Assembly (NCBI GenBank): GCA_029204225.1
Contig: CM055101.1
Coordinates: 45,731,906-45,795,905, forward strand
Source of the DNA: Diphasiastrum complanatum
Taxonomy: Eukaryota; Streptophyta; Lycopodiopsida; Lycopodiales; Lycopodiaceae
DNA length: 64,000 bases
Direction of reading: 5' to 3'
Shown here: one piece after another, positions 35,858-45,927 of the stretch
How the letters are laid out: the number at the start of each line of letters is the position of its first letter
Numbering within the stretch: position 1 is the first letter of the stretch
Made by a program: the position numbers and the translations under genes
The notes under the pieces: model-generated
Told to the model about the DNA's origin: nothing
Database searches by the model: none
What the model saw: the letters and a program-made list of their open reading frames with translations, nothing else

Positions 35858-36091
35858 TGTCAATAATCTGATGAGCACTATCAATCAATCACCATAAGCA
35901 ATCACCAAGAGAAAGAGGAAGAACACACCATCACACTATATCACACTGAATGAAAGAGTACAATAAACCCTGAATATAGAGAGAGAGAAAACTAGTAGTT
36001 GACTATAGACTAGCCTACAGCTACTTACAGCTGGTAACAGCTGTCAACAGTAAATCGTAAACAGTAACAAGTTTATCATTGGTTTCTAATA
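35858..36091 (-). repeat. Copia 5' LTR
   Basis: Partner of 30128-30392. The outer end reads CTAATA where the other LTR has CTAACA, a single C-to-T change, after which the GGAAT target duplication follows. The GA/A run is much shorter here. Confidence 0.93.
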
Positions 36092-36096
36092 GGAAT

Positions 36097-37639
36097 AATG
36101 TTTGCTTCTCAAGTAGCCTTCAACAAAACATTTGACCCCAACTTCAATCCATTGGCAGCCTTACACTGAACCAAGGATACAGTTAGTTCCATTAGGATTT
36201 AATTTGATGTCGTTTAGTACTAAAGAGAGACTGCAAGAAGACAAAACTTGCACTCCAACAACATTACTAAGATACAACAACACATGTATGATATGATAAT
36301 TTAAATATACATAGATTAGGTATCAAGTTCCCCTGGCAAAAATGATTTTATGCGACCACCATTTCACTGCTGAGAACGCAGAGATGTTTCCAATGATGTC
36401 CCAACATGGGAATGTCCCAGAATGGCTAGGAATGTGTATGGTTTTCCGGATGTCCTCTTGGGGTATGGGCCTAGAAAAATTTTACGAAGACGCTTCTTTT
36501 TCACTTATTTGTGTACAGCACTTTTTCTCAACTTCAAAGGTAGTTCGAAGAATACCATTTTTGCTCTCTAAAACTCTTGATAGATATGACACTCTTAAGG
36601 CATAGCTCTAAAGCTACCCACCTCCTTGGAAATCACTTGTGAGCTATTCTAGCCTTTTTTGTATCCCAGTCAAAAACTCTAAGGTGTCATCGTAAGGTTG
36701 CTATGGTTATCTGACTACCTTAAAGACAACCATAGAGGCTAGTGCCCTACATTTTCCACAAACGAGGACCATCAAAGATCATCTTGGTTTGTTGAGGAAC
36801 AAATGGGACCTCTTCAAACATGCAAGTGTGCCTTGTGTGTTAAGATAGTTGCATCTTTAATGTTCAAAGTAGCTATGAATTGGAGGTCAAACTAAGGTCT
36901 TAGTATCTAATTTCCAATCTGAGTTTTTATAATAAACATGATGACCCCAAGAGACATCCCCATGATGAGAGCTCCAGACATAATGAGATTTAAAGAAATT
37001 GGCAACTATGATGTTATGACCAATGTAGGGCAGATATTTGATTTTGCTGCAAATAGACATAGGTTATCAATCAGGTTATATACACATCACACTGACGGAG
37101 ATGAACAAACTGGGGTCATGTGGAACTGTCGGAGGTAAAAAGGAGTCTTTCAGAACCATTGGAGGGCATAGCCCAACCGATCAATACCCAATTGTAGTAA
37201 CCACCAAATACCTGCCAATAACTACCCAAACCAAGATAACTGGAACCGAACCGGACCGAAACTTTGGCCATGTATGCAATACCCGGAATCGCCAAATACC
37301 AAAACAAAAAAACAAAATTCTTACTACTCGGAACCGCCAGGTATCAAAACTTCATTCTTTCACATACCCGGAAACACTGGTTATGAAAAATTTCAAAAAG
37401 ACTACAGAACCCTAATAATGACTTGATTGTTAATTCACACCTACGACATGTAGTGACTTAAAGCTAACTGATACGTTCTCTGACTGCTGCTCACGTTGAT
37501 CCTAGAATCGCTATCTGCCACGTTATATATATCCGAGCTAGAATCGCTATCTGAGCCATGCTATATATCTTTTCACACTACCAATGAGTACAGTACTGCA
37601 GTAACATTGCTACCAAGCAATTTCTCACACGTACCTGGT
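36097..37639. other. No gene recognised
   Basis: Non-coding sequence with two short local repeats: 'ggaaccgaaccggaccgaaac' and 'cccggaa(t/c)cgcc' phrases near 37240-37375, and 'gagctagaatcgctatctg' twice at about 37500-37560. No domain. Confidence 0.5.
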
Positions 37640-38890
37640 CCGGTCCATACAAGCTCCGTGTACTCCACCCATCTCCGGTGCAGTTACGGATCGTCCCTAT
37701 CCCGGGTAGAGTGCCGCAAGGGGTGCAACATGTGGGCTATGGCGTGGATGGGTCGGTGGAAGTAGTCCCATCTGGACTCCCATATATGCGAGATCTCGTC
37801 CCTCCTACAACAGACAAATTACAATGATCAGTGCACCGTAGCATAAAAGAAATACATCAAACTTGAGTGAGAAACAACAAAACTAGACACTGAAGAGTCA
37901 TACCTATGCTCGTCCAAGGATGACGTCAAAATGCCCTCTTCGATGCGGTCCATGAACTCCTAAATGAGACCGAGAGTGCACCCCTCACGGTCTACCAAGC
38001 GCAACACTCTGAAAATGGGTAGAAGGACCAATAATCTCCTTAGCAGTTGTCCAGAACTCATCACCGAACACAGTGGACCGGAAAATTGCCGCATGTGCGA
38101 GGTCTGTAAAGTCCCCCGAGGGCCTCGCTGGAAACCATCTGCCGTAATCCATCCTTCACCACTACCAATCGTTGTAGCACCAAGAAATAAAACGCAAAGC
38201 CTGTGGGTGCTGGCTTCTTCAGGTTTAGGGTCGAGAAGGTGCGGAATAGGGCCAACGCATGCCTCTTCCTGGTGACAAAAGTGACCAGGCGCATGGCCGT
38301 AGAAGTGATCTGCAACACAGACATCCAGTAAAAAGTTTAGACAGTAGTTGAGATGTGGTTAGCAACATCGAAGGAAGAAAGCATAGCAAATGGAAAAAAC
38401 TATACCTCTTTGATCCATGGAAGCGCACACAGGTCATGGATGAGCAAGTCTATGCACCATCTGCTTGTAGTTCGAAGCATTGTCGGTGACAACCTGAACC
38501 TCGTGCTCCACCCCAATGTCAGCAATAACATCTCTAACATGCTCCCATATATAGTTGGCCGTGATGGCTCCACCACCTCGAGTGGCATCCACGCCACGTA
38601 GGAATACTGTGCCAAGCGAGCAAGAAACCAAGATATCGTGCATCCATCACCACAAGACATCACTCAATATTGTGCATCCATACCTACCACAAGACACCCA
38701 TTAGCCACATGCAAAAATTGCGGCACCAGTAAACCCTAGACACATGCAAAGAGATAATAAAGACAAGGTACTTACTCCTGCCAAGCTGAGCGAATGGAAC
38801 TCAGCTCCGGCGTGATGGTCTCCTCCTGATGAAGCAGAACCAACATGCTCATCTGATGGTCGTGCTGCTGCTGCGGATGGAACTAAAGGT
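37640..38890 (-). pseudogene. hAT transposase remnant (catalytic region), older copy
   Basis: Minus strand from 38890: a Ser/Gly/His-rich linker, then GRYGCTILSDVLW (degenerate first catalytic Asp motif), ILVSCSLGTVFLRGVDATRGG, YIWEHVRDVIADIGVEH and VVTDNASNYKQMVHR (DUF659-type, second Asp), then LCALPWIKE. A GT-AG intron of about 90 bases follows (donor near 38405, acceptor near 38310), then LVTFVTRKRHALALFRTFS and LKKPAPTGFAF. Near 37960-38060 GDEFWTTAKEIIGPS reads in another frame, and near 37800-37690 WESRWDYFHRPIHAIAHMLHP. The order and sequence match the intact hAT gene at 55225-59544, which lacks the intron at LPW. The dimerisation end is not found. The 5' part continues at 44437 beyond a copia insertion. 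Confidence 0.88.
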
Positions 38891-38895
38891 ACTGT

Positions 38896-39147
38896 AGTTA
38901 AAATAGCAATGATTGACTTATACAGTGCTTTCTTATTTCGACGGCACCACGTGTGCTCAGTTCTAGAATTATCGGGCCGTCTTTCTTTTACGAGCCCTTT
39001 GAGTGCTTTTAAGCAACTTTATCTTTGTACTTACTTATCAGTTGAATATACAGTTTGAGGTGAGCAATTATGTTGTCTTGTCTTATTGAACTTGATGTTG
39101 TGCTGTGGTAATTGATCCGGTCGAGTGTTTAAACTGTTTTCTTAACT
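38896..39147 (+). repeat. Copia 5' LTR (AG...CT)
   Basis: 252 bp, a few substitutions from 44185-44436. The terminal AGTTAA/TTAACT forms a 6-bp inverted repeat. Confidence 0.93.
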
Positions 39148-39161
39148 TGGTATCGGAGCCC
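39148..39161 (+). promoter_or_regulatory. Primer binding site (tRNA-Met type)
   Basis: TGGTATCGGAGCCC with no spacer after the LTR; one substitution from TGGTATCAGAGCCC. Confidence 0.9.
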
Positions 39162-40405
39162 TTGGTGGCTACAATCACCAGACAAGAACAGAGAGCTGCG
39201 AATTCACGACGGTTTGTTGGCTAGGAAGCACAAAACCGAGTCTGCGGAGATTCGTGGAACGGCTCGAAACTGTAAAAAGGATTCAGAGACAGGAATTGTC
39301 GGCTGAATCAAAGGGCAAGCAAAGATTGAAGCTGAAAATTCTGCTGGAGGGTTGCTTGGCGTTTGTGATTGGTTTGAATCCAATCGAACACCGTTTGAAG
39401 AGCGGTTTGGAGCGAAGATTGCTTGCTGTAGGGCGACCTCAGAGGGATAGGTAGCTGCTCAAAGAAAGTCTCAAGAAGATCTGATAAAGCCCAAAAAAAA
39501 AATATCTTCTTCTTTGATAACTAGGGTTTCAAGTAGGGAAAAAGCATTTCTCTCTTAATACAAATCCTTTTTTGAAGCTGTAAAAAGCCAAAAGTGGGCG
39601 CCCTGCTACTGTTGTGGATGTGTGGAGAGGCTGTGGGCGGCCGTGGATCAGCCAGTTTGCAGGAGTGGAGCAATCAGAAATTTCCATGGCTTGAATAAAG
39701 AAGCTTGGAGCTGTCATCACTGAGGAGGAGCAGGTGAGGCCACGGGGCAGTGAATCAGAGTGAGGCTATAGCGGTTGAAAGTGTATAGCGGTTGGAGGAC
39801 AGACCTTCAATGCACACAAATGCGCAGGATCGTTGGATGGAGGTCCATCGCGATCAACGGACATGATTGAAAGTTCGAAAGACTATACCAGCCAGACTAG
39901 TGGTGGAGATGGGCTTTGAAAGGGCCCTGAAGAATTGAAAGGCAAAATAGGCCTTCTTTTCATTAAAAATTTCCAAACTGAAAAAATTGTTAGGTCCCAA
40001 GTTTTTGAAAGGTGAAGTTTCTTCACACTAAAGAAACAGTTCAAAAACCCAAATTGCCCTTATTTTCACCTCCTTTAGCCTATTTTGGCCAAATGAAAGG
40101 CGATAGCCTCCAAACGAAGGGCACCCTGACTGGACCTGCAAGTACGGTACGCCAAAACAGAGTGATTGCCGCGGAGAAAGTGTTCGGAGCGCGCCATAAG
40201 TGATTTCACCATTCCACTGGGCAGGTAGCTAGGAGTTGGTGACGAGAAGCATTTCGAAAAGCGACGCCAGTTTGGCTTTCAATTTTGGCAAAAGAGCGGC
40301 GGGTGGCCTGGTAAGCCAAACATTGCAGGTCATTATTTTTTATTTCTGACATCACGGTTGGCTACGGCATACACTTTATAGCCTACAGGTGGAGTTTCAA
40401 GCAGT
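39162..40405 (+). other. Leader of the copia element
   Basis: 1.24 kb between PBS and gag. No coding similarity; no repeat array as seen in the leader of the 30128-36091 element. Confidence 0.6.
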
Positions 40406-41224
40406 TTGGAAATGGCAAACATCAATGAGGCAATTTTGGGCGATGCAAGCAAACTTGATGGGGCTTCTAACTACAACATCTGGAAATTCAAAATGAAGAG
40501 CATTTTGATGGAGAAAGAGTTATGGGAGATCGTGGCAGGTATTGAAGTCCAGCCAAATACCACTCCACGTGACATGAGGGCCTTTGATAAAAAGGCGCAG
40601 AGAGCATTGTCCTTGATCAATCTTTCAGTGAAAGACCATGTGATCACTCATATAAGTGATGCCACGACGGCTAGGGGAGCTTGGGAAGCTCTTAGAATGC
40701 AATTTCAAACTTGCAATCCAGCTCGGGCCATGTTCTTGAAGTCGAGATTGAACGCGGTTAGGATGGAAGAAAGCGAATCGGTGGGATCTTTCTTCACCAG
40801 GATAAAGGAGCTGAGAGATCAACTTGTGGCAATTGGAGAACCAATTAGGGACGTTGAATTGGTACATACCACAATGAGCGGTGTCTCAGAAGGGCTACAG
40901 ATGTTTGTGAGTGGCATTGCTTCGAGGGAGAGATTGCCTACTTTTGAAGACTTCCACGGAATCATGTTGCAGGAAGAGCAGCGTCGCGAAGTGGTGAAGT
41001 CAAGGAAAACCCCACAGGAGGATCAAGCCTTGCTTGCTAAAGGCAAGCAGAAAGGATGGAAAAGGATTCCCAAGAAATCCAAGGATGATGATGACGAGGG
41101 AGAGTCATCATCAAAGGCGAAAAAGAAGAAGAAAGGCAAATGTTACTATTGTCACAAACCGGGTCATTGGGCACACGAGTGTTACAAGAAAAAAGCGGAC
41201 ATAAAGGCGAGAAAAGTGAAATAA
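40406..41224 (+). CDS. Copia gag
   Basis: 272 codons. Gag core: LDGASNYNIWKFKMKSILME, ELWEIVAGIEVQP, ARGAWEALRMQFQTCN, MFLKSRLNAVRMEE, FFTRIKELRDQLVAIGEP and MFVSGIASRERLPTFEDF. A lysine-rich region follows, then an intact CCHC knuckle CYYCHKPGHWAHEC. The start at the first Met (a second Met follows two codons later) precedes the usual MANINEAI-type N-terminus. A stop (TAA, 41222) after KARKVK separates gag from protease. In related single-ORF copia elements gag and pol are fused, so the stop is probably a mutation. Gag is otherwise intact. Confidence 0.93.
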   Translation: MEMANINEAILGDASKLDGASNYNIWKFKMKSILMEKELWEIVAGIEVQPNTTPRDMRAFDKKAQRALSLINLSVKDHVITHISDATTARGAWEALRMQFQTCNPARAMFLKSRLNAVRMEESESVGSFFTRIKELRDQLVAIGEPIRDVELVHTTMSGVSEGLQMFVSGIASRERLPTFEDFHGIMLQEEQRREVVKSRKTPQEDQALLAKGKQKGWKRIPKKSKDDDDEGESSSKAKKKKKGKCYYCHKPGHWAHECYKKKADIKARKVK

Positions 41225-42651
41225 CAAGGCAACATTGCCGAAGATGATGGGGAAGATGACGAGACAAGTGTCTTCTCATCGGCATTGGCATCCCAGGTTG
41301 ATGATGGTGCCAGATGGTTCATAGATTCAGGCGCCACAAGGCATATGACCGGGAAACATGTGGGCAATGTACCTGTGCAGTTTCCTGATGGTAAAATCAA
41401 GAATATCCCTAATGTGCTTTATGTTCCTGGACTCAAAAAGAGTTTGCTTTCTGTTGGAGTAATGGCAAATCAACATCTTAAGGTTGAATTTGTCAAGGAT
41501 GGAAAACATATTATTTTATGACTTTCATAGATGATTAATCTAGGAGGACATGGATTTATTTCTTGAAGAAGAAATCTGACGCTTTTGCTCGCTTCAAGGA
41601 ATTCAAGACTTTAGTAGAGAACCAACTGGATGCACGCATCAAAGTGCTAAGATCTGATAGAGGGGGCGAATACAAATATGATGATTTTGAGGACTTTTGC
41701 AAGGAACATGGCATCAAAAGACAATTCAGACAATCACACACGCCGCATAGTAATGGTGTAGCTGAAAGGAAAAATAGGACTATTATGAAGAGTGCACGCT
41801 CCATGATGAAGCAAATGGGCTTGACCGATTCACTTTGGTCGGAAGCGTGCAGTGCGGCAACGTTCTTTGAAAATAGGAGCCCTACAGTTGCGGTTCCAAA
41901 TGTGACTCTTGAAAAAGCATTTACAGGAATAAAGCCAAAAATCGACAAGTTTCGCATCATTGGATGTAGGACCTATGTACATGTGCCAAAGGAAGAACGA
42001 AAGAAACTTGATGCCAAAGCAATCAAGTGTATCTTCGTCGGTTATGACGAGAGGACGAAGGCGTACAGGTGTTTTGATCTTGTAATGAACAAGATTCACA
42101 TAAGCAAAGATGTGATCTTTGATGAGACGCATAGGTATGAAGATGAAGACCATGCAAGTGGTGAAAGCATCAAAAGACTTCCCACAATTTTGGAAGAAGA
42201 AGATGAAAAAGACGCTCCACAAGATGATGCACGTGAAGATAAGAGTCGAGAGGGCGAGTATGAGAAGACACCACCTATTCAAGAGCCTAGGGGAAGGTAC
42301 CTGCCAATAGGAGCAATAAAGGAGAAACCGGTTGGAAGTAAGAGACGTTACTTGGACACTCCTTGGGATACATACTCTCCACGTAGTGTATCACCTAAAT
42401 CTAAGATACCAAAATGGTATGAGAAGATCATGAAGGACGCAAAGCTAAATCAACCAGGATCTAACACACAAGGAGAAGTGAGAAGATCAACGCGGGAAAG
42501 GAAGTCTCCCGATCGTTATCATGTGAACTATGCCCTGATGAGTGACATTTTGAAGTGTCGAGAGCCATCAACCTTTGATGAAGCAAAAGATCACAAAGAG
42601 TGGCAAACAAAGGGCAATGGAAGAGGAGATGGAATCCATCCACAAGCATGA
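41225..42651 (+). pseudogene. Copia protease-integrase region with deletions
   Basis: After the gag stop the frame continues to WFIDSGATRHMTG (protease active site DSGA), then jumps to VQFPDGKIKNIPNVLYVPG and KKSLLSVGVMANQHLKVEF. At about 41521 a second deletion removes the gag-pre-integrase zinc motif (HHCC) and the first catalytic Asp segment. The sequence resumes with TFIDD, a stop, SRRTWIYFLKKKSDAFARF, VLRSDRGGEYKYDDF (second Asp), HSNGVAERKNRTIMK (Glu), and the GCRTYVHVPKEERKKLDAKA tail. A long charged linker with RRYLDTPWDTYSPRS and RRSTRERKSPDRY follows. A frameshift near 42610 separates this from RT. The integrase cannot be catalytic without the first Asp. Confidence 0.92.
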
Positions 42652-44093
42652 TACATGGGAGTTGGTTGATGTACCACTTGGAAAGAAACCCATTGACAAC
42701 AAATGGATGTTTAGAACAAAGTTTCATGCGGATGGCACAATAGCAAAGCATAAGGCACGCCTAGTAGTGAAGGGTTATGAGCAAAATAAAGGAATTGACT
42801 ATGAAGAGACATTTGCTCCAATGGCTAAGTGGACTACGCTACGCCTTATCATTGCCCTAGCATCTCATTTTGGGTGGAAGGTCCATCAAATGGATGTGAA
42901 GTCCGCATTTTTGAATGGTGACTTAGAGAAAGAAGTTTACATGGTCCAACCACAGGGCTTCATGGCAAAAGGACAAGAACAGAAGGTATGTAAGCTACGC
43001 AAAGCACTTTATGGCCTTAAGCAAGCGCCACGCGCATGGTATGGATGCATTGACAATTACTTTCTTTCTCATGGGTTTGTAAGAACAAATTCAGATCCAA
43101 ATCTTTATGTTCTTATAAACGAAGATAGCATTGCCTTGATTGTACTTTATGTTGATGATATCATTATCACGGGCAATGATGAGAACCTCACTCGTTCTAT
43201 TAAATCCAACTTATGCAAGCAGTTTGAGATGAAAGATTTAGATCTTATGCACTACTGCTTGGGTGTCGAAGTATGGCAAACTGGCAGTGATATCAGGTTA
43301 TGTCAAAACAAGTATGTGCGCGAGGTATTGGAAAGATTTCGCATGACAGAGTGCAAACCTTCCATCACCCCTTGCGAAGCTGGTAAGAAATTATCTCGTA
43401 TTGATGATAGTGCACATGTTGACGCTACTTCATCAGCTAGTTGGGAGTTTGATATATCTTACGACTACACGTCCTGATATTTGCTATGCTGTAAGTTTGA
43501 TTAGCCAATTCATGTCATCACCCACCATGGACCATTGGAAAGCTGCGAAAAGGATTTTGAGGTATGTGAAGGGTACACCTAACCTTGGCCTAATCTACAA
43601 AAGACAAAGTGTTTTACCTGTGTTGCAGGGTTATGTTGACGCTAATTGGGCAGGAAATGTAGATGATAGAAAGTCAACAACAAGTTATGCCTTCAATTTT
43701 GGTAGCGGTTGTTTTTCATGGTCTAGCAAGAAGCAAGATACTATTTCTCTTTCTTCTACAGAAGCCGAATATAAAGCATTAAGTTCTGCTACCCAGGAAG
43801 CTGTTTGGCTACGTAAGTTGTTATGTGAGATTGGCATGAAGCAGGTAAATCCTACTGTTATTTTCTGTGACAGTCAAAGTGGAATACAATTGGCTAAAAA
43901 TCATGTGTTTCACGCAAGGACAAAACATATTGAGGTAAAATATCACTTTGTGCGTGAGAAGCTACAATCTGAAGATATAAGTATTGTACACTGTTCTACG
44001 TTGTTACAAGTTGCAGATATATTTACCAAAGCTTTAAGTAAAGAAAAGTTTGAGACTTTTAGAGCCAAACTTGGCTTAGATCTAATTATGTAA
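42612..44093 (+). pseudogene. Copia reverse transcriptase-RNase H
   Basis: RT in the frame of 42575-43477: AMEEEMESIHKHDTWELVD, KWMFRTKFHADGTIAKHKA, YEETFAPMAKW, VHQMDVKSAFLNGDLEKEVY, YGLKQAPRAWYGC, catalytic VLYVDDIIITGN, and LMHYCLGVEVWQTGSD. A frameshift near 43435 leads to the frame of 43401-44093: LVGSLIYLTTTRPDICYAV, RILRYVKGTPNLGL, and RNase H GYVDANWAGNVDDRKSTTS, SLSSTEAEYKALS, FCDSQSGIQLAKN, ARTKHIEVKYHFVREKL and ADIFTKALSKEKF. All RT and RNase H catalytic residues are present. The damage is limited to two frameshifts. Confidence 0.95.
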
Positions 44094-44184
44094 AAAGCCT
44101 TTACTTGTAATACTGTCATGGAGGTATGTTCCATGAATAGAGTAAACTCTAAAATAAAGAGAGACGTTGATCATTGAGGGAGAG

Positions 44185-44436
44185 AGTTAAAATAGCAATG
44201 ATCGACTTATACAGTGCTTTCTTATTTTGACGGCACCACATGTGCTCAGTTCTAGAATTATCGGGCCGTCTTTCTTTTACAAGCCCTTTGAGTGCTTTTA
44301 AGCAACTTTATCTTTGTACTTACTTATCAGTTGAATATACAGTTTGAGGTGAGCAATTCTGTTGTCTTGTCTTATTGCACTTGATGTTGTGCTGTGGTGA
44401 TTGATCCGGTCGGGTGTTTAAACTGTTTTCTTAACT
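44185..44436 (+). repeat. Copia 3' LTR (AG...CT)
   Basis: 252 bp; follows the polypurine tract TTGAGGGAGAG (44174-44184); ends TTAACT before the ACTGT target duplication. Confidence 0.93.
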
Positions 44437-44620
44437 ACTGTACTAGGCCCTGCACCTGTACCATGCTCTGCCCGTAATGTATTGGGCACTGCACCTGTAC
44501 CATGCCCAGCCCGTGATGTGCTATGCATAGCCCTACAGTTGTACCATGCCCTGCCCGTGATGTACTGGGCCCAGTACCCGTGGTAGGCCCTGCCTGCCTG
44601 CCTGCCTGTAGCTGCTACTC
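44437..44620 (-). repeat. ~42-bp tandem repeat within the hAT coding region
   Basis: Phrases GCACCTGTACCATGC, CCCGTGATGTACTGGGC and close variants recur three to four times (about 44451, 44489, 44535, 44570), ending in (CTGC)n. In one minus frame it encodes Gly-Thr/Gly-Ala rich repeats. The copia element inserted at the edge of this array. Confidence 0.75.
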
Positions 44621-44630
44621 CTACCTGTCC

Positions 44631-44960
44631 CTATCTAGAAGCCTGTGATGCAGTATCAAGCCCGTACATGGTAGACAACCTCTGCAGATCCTCATCAGAA
44701 ATCTTGAGGCAATCAGATATGCCCAATGTCCGCCCATCTGGCCCTCTGACCCACAACAAGTGAGTCGTAACCTTGGTGAGTGATCTCGTGACGTGACCAC
44801 CGCAATGCAAGCATCTCCATCTGCGGGTGCCTAAGCCATGGTGTGTAGCCACATCCCCGTCGATAAGTTCAACTCGGCCCAAAGGCCTCGACCCCGCACC
44901 GGCATCATATCAACACGAGATCAAACCTGCAAACAAAAAATAATCAAGCAAACGTTCAGT
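44631..44960 (-). pseudogene. hAT transposase BED-finger exon (5' part of the 37640-38890 copy)
   Basis: An 83-codon minus frame (44882-44631) with a BED-type zinc finger: RRWRCLHCGGHVTRSLTK and TTHLLWVRG give C24, C27 and H41, followed by DCLKISDEDLQRLSTMYG. BED fingers sit at the N-terminus of hAT transposases and bind DNA. Orientation and position match the catalytic remnant beyond the copia insertion, so together they form one disrupted gene. Sequence diverges strongly from the BED finger at 55321 (RCRYCLVEF), indicating a different hAT subfamily for this exon, or long decay. Confidence 0.8.
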
Positions 44961-45057
44961 AGAAAAAAATACATTGTACCGAGCTCAAATAGAGCTCAAA
45001 ATATCAGAGCATACATCACAATGATTCCAATTCACACATCATAGCAAGTGCCAAAAA

Positions 45058-45505
45058 ACACATGAGATTAGGGCATGGGATAGAATTATTTCAGTATGAG
45101 CGATAACAGGCGACTGATGTTAGCGTGGGAGTCCGTGCAGGCATAAAGGAGTGAAGTGTGGGCCTAAACCACGCCCCTGGCAGATGCTTGCCCTAAACCC
45201 AAAAAAACATGGAATTAGGGCATGGAAATTGAAATTTGTGATAAGGACGTAGACGGGCGAAACGGAGGTCACAGGAGTCTCTGCAGGCATGTGGAAATGC
45301 ATTGTAGGCTCAAACATCACCTGAATCGGTTGCCCACAAGTCATTTTGTGAAAATGGCAAAAATACACAAGCATTTGGAATGTGGTATTCAAATCTTGCT
45401 AGGCGTGCCGCAACGGCTAAAACTGATGTTGTAGGAATCACCGTGGGCATGAAGAAAGGTGGTCTAGAGCCAAACTACGCTCAATTTGGTTGCCTACAGC
45501 TCAAT
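45058..45505. repeat. ~145-bp diverged tandem repeat, three copies
   Basis: Three blocks (about 45058-45205, 45206-45365, 45366-45505) share, in order, ATTAGGGCATGG-like, a GT(C/A)(C/T)(G/C)TGCAGGCAT-like phrase, GGCC/GGCT-AAACCAC-like and ACCTGAATCGGTTGCC/CTCAATTTGGTTGCC. They lie just upstream of the minus-strand BED exon. Confidence 0.6.
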
Positions 45506-45781
45506 GTCAACACTTGCAAAAAATCAAGCCCACACTTACCAAATATCAAAAACTGATCTATTCGCTCTCCAAGAAGCTCAGATCCCCCTGGCACCGTGCA
45601 CACCACCTCCGTATCGCCGAGTAGATGCCTGCCGACTATTCACTCACGAAGATCAGACACCTACAGCTCATAAAAAAAAAATTTGCCTCCACGGCTAGCG
45701 CGATTTTGTTTGCGAGGAGGCGGCCCAAAAATGCATAAATCTGTTTTTTTTTTTTGAACGATTCTTGACACGATTCGGTGC

Positions 45782-45867
45782 AACGAATCGTGATTCGCGA
45801 ATCAACGAATCGCGATTCGCGAATCCACGAATCGCGATTCGCGAATCAGCGAATCACGATTCGCTGC
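45782..45867. repeat. 22-bp tandem palindromic array
   Basis: Four units of exactly 22 bp: AACGAATCGTGATTCGCGAATC-type units start at 45782, 45804, 45826 and 45848. Each unit contains overlapping dyads (GAATCGCGATTC and GATTCGCGAATC). A T-tract (45732-45755) lies to the left, and the array ends TGCAACTATG at 45874. Confidence 0.9.
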
Positions 45868-45927
45868 AACTATGTTTTAACAAAGCAATCGTGTTTACAC
45901 GTGCCATGTTTTTTCTTCTGCCAACAG

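Larger units (their letters stand above)
30128..36091 (-). mobile_element. Complete Ty1/copia insertion with internal inversion
   Basis: LTRs at 30128-30392 and 35858-36091 are near-identical apart from the length of a GA/A run. The 5-bp direct repeat GGAAT flanks the whole element (30123-30127 and 36092-36096), so it inserted as one 5.96-kb unit. PBS and PPT show the element lies on the minus strand. Gag N-terminus (34478-33963) and integrase tail/RT/RNase H (32407-30393) read on the minus strand as expected, but the middle (32426-33962) reads on the plus strand. That segment contains exactly the missing middle of the polyprotein and was therefore inverted after insertion. Frameshifts and stops make it inactive. 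Confidence 0.93.
38896..44436 (+). mobile_element. Complete Ty1/copia insertion with AG...CT LTR ends
   Basis: Two 252-bp LTRs (38896-39147, 44185-44436) flanked by the direct repeat ACTGT (38891-38895 and 44437-44441). PBS lies directly after the first LTR and the purine tract TTGAGGGAGAG directly before the second. The shared LTR block begins AGTTAAAATAG and ends TTTCTTAACT; only with these ends do the target duplications match. The insertion splits the minus-strand hAT pseudogene between its BED exon and its catalytic region. Coding: gag, shortened protease/integrase, RT and RNase H in order, with deletions and frameshifts. Confidence 0.95.

Noticed and set aside
45782-45867. CRISPR-like array of regular repeats
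   Set aside because: Units are contiguous 22-mers without spacers, in a eukaryotic transposon setting.
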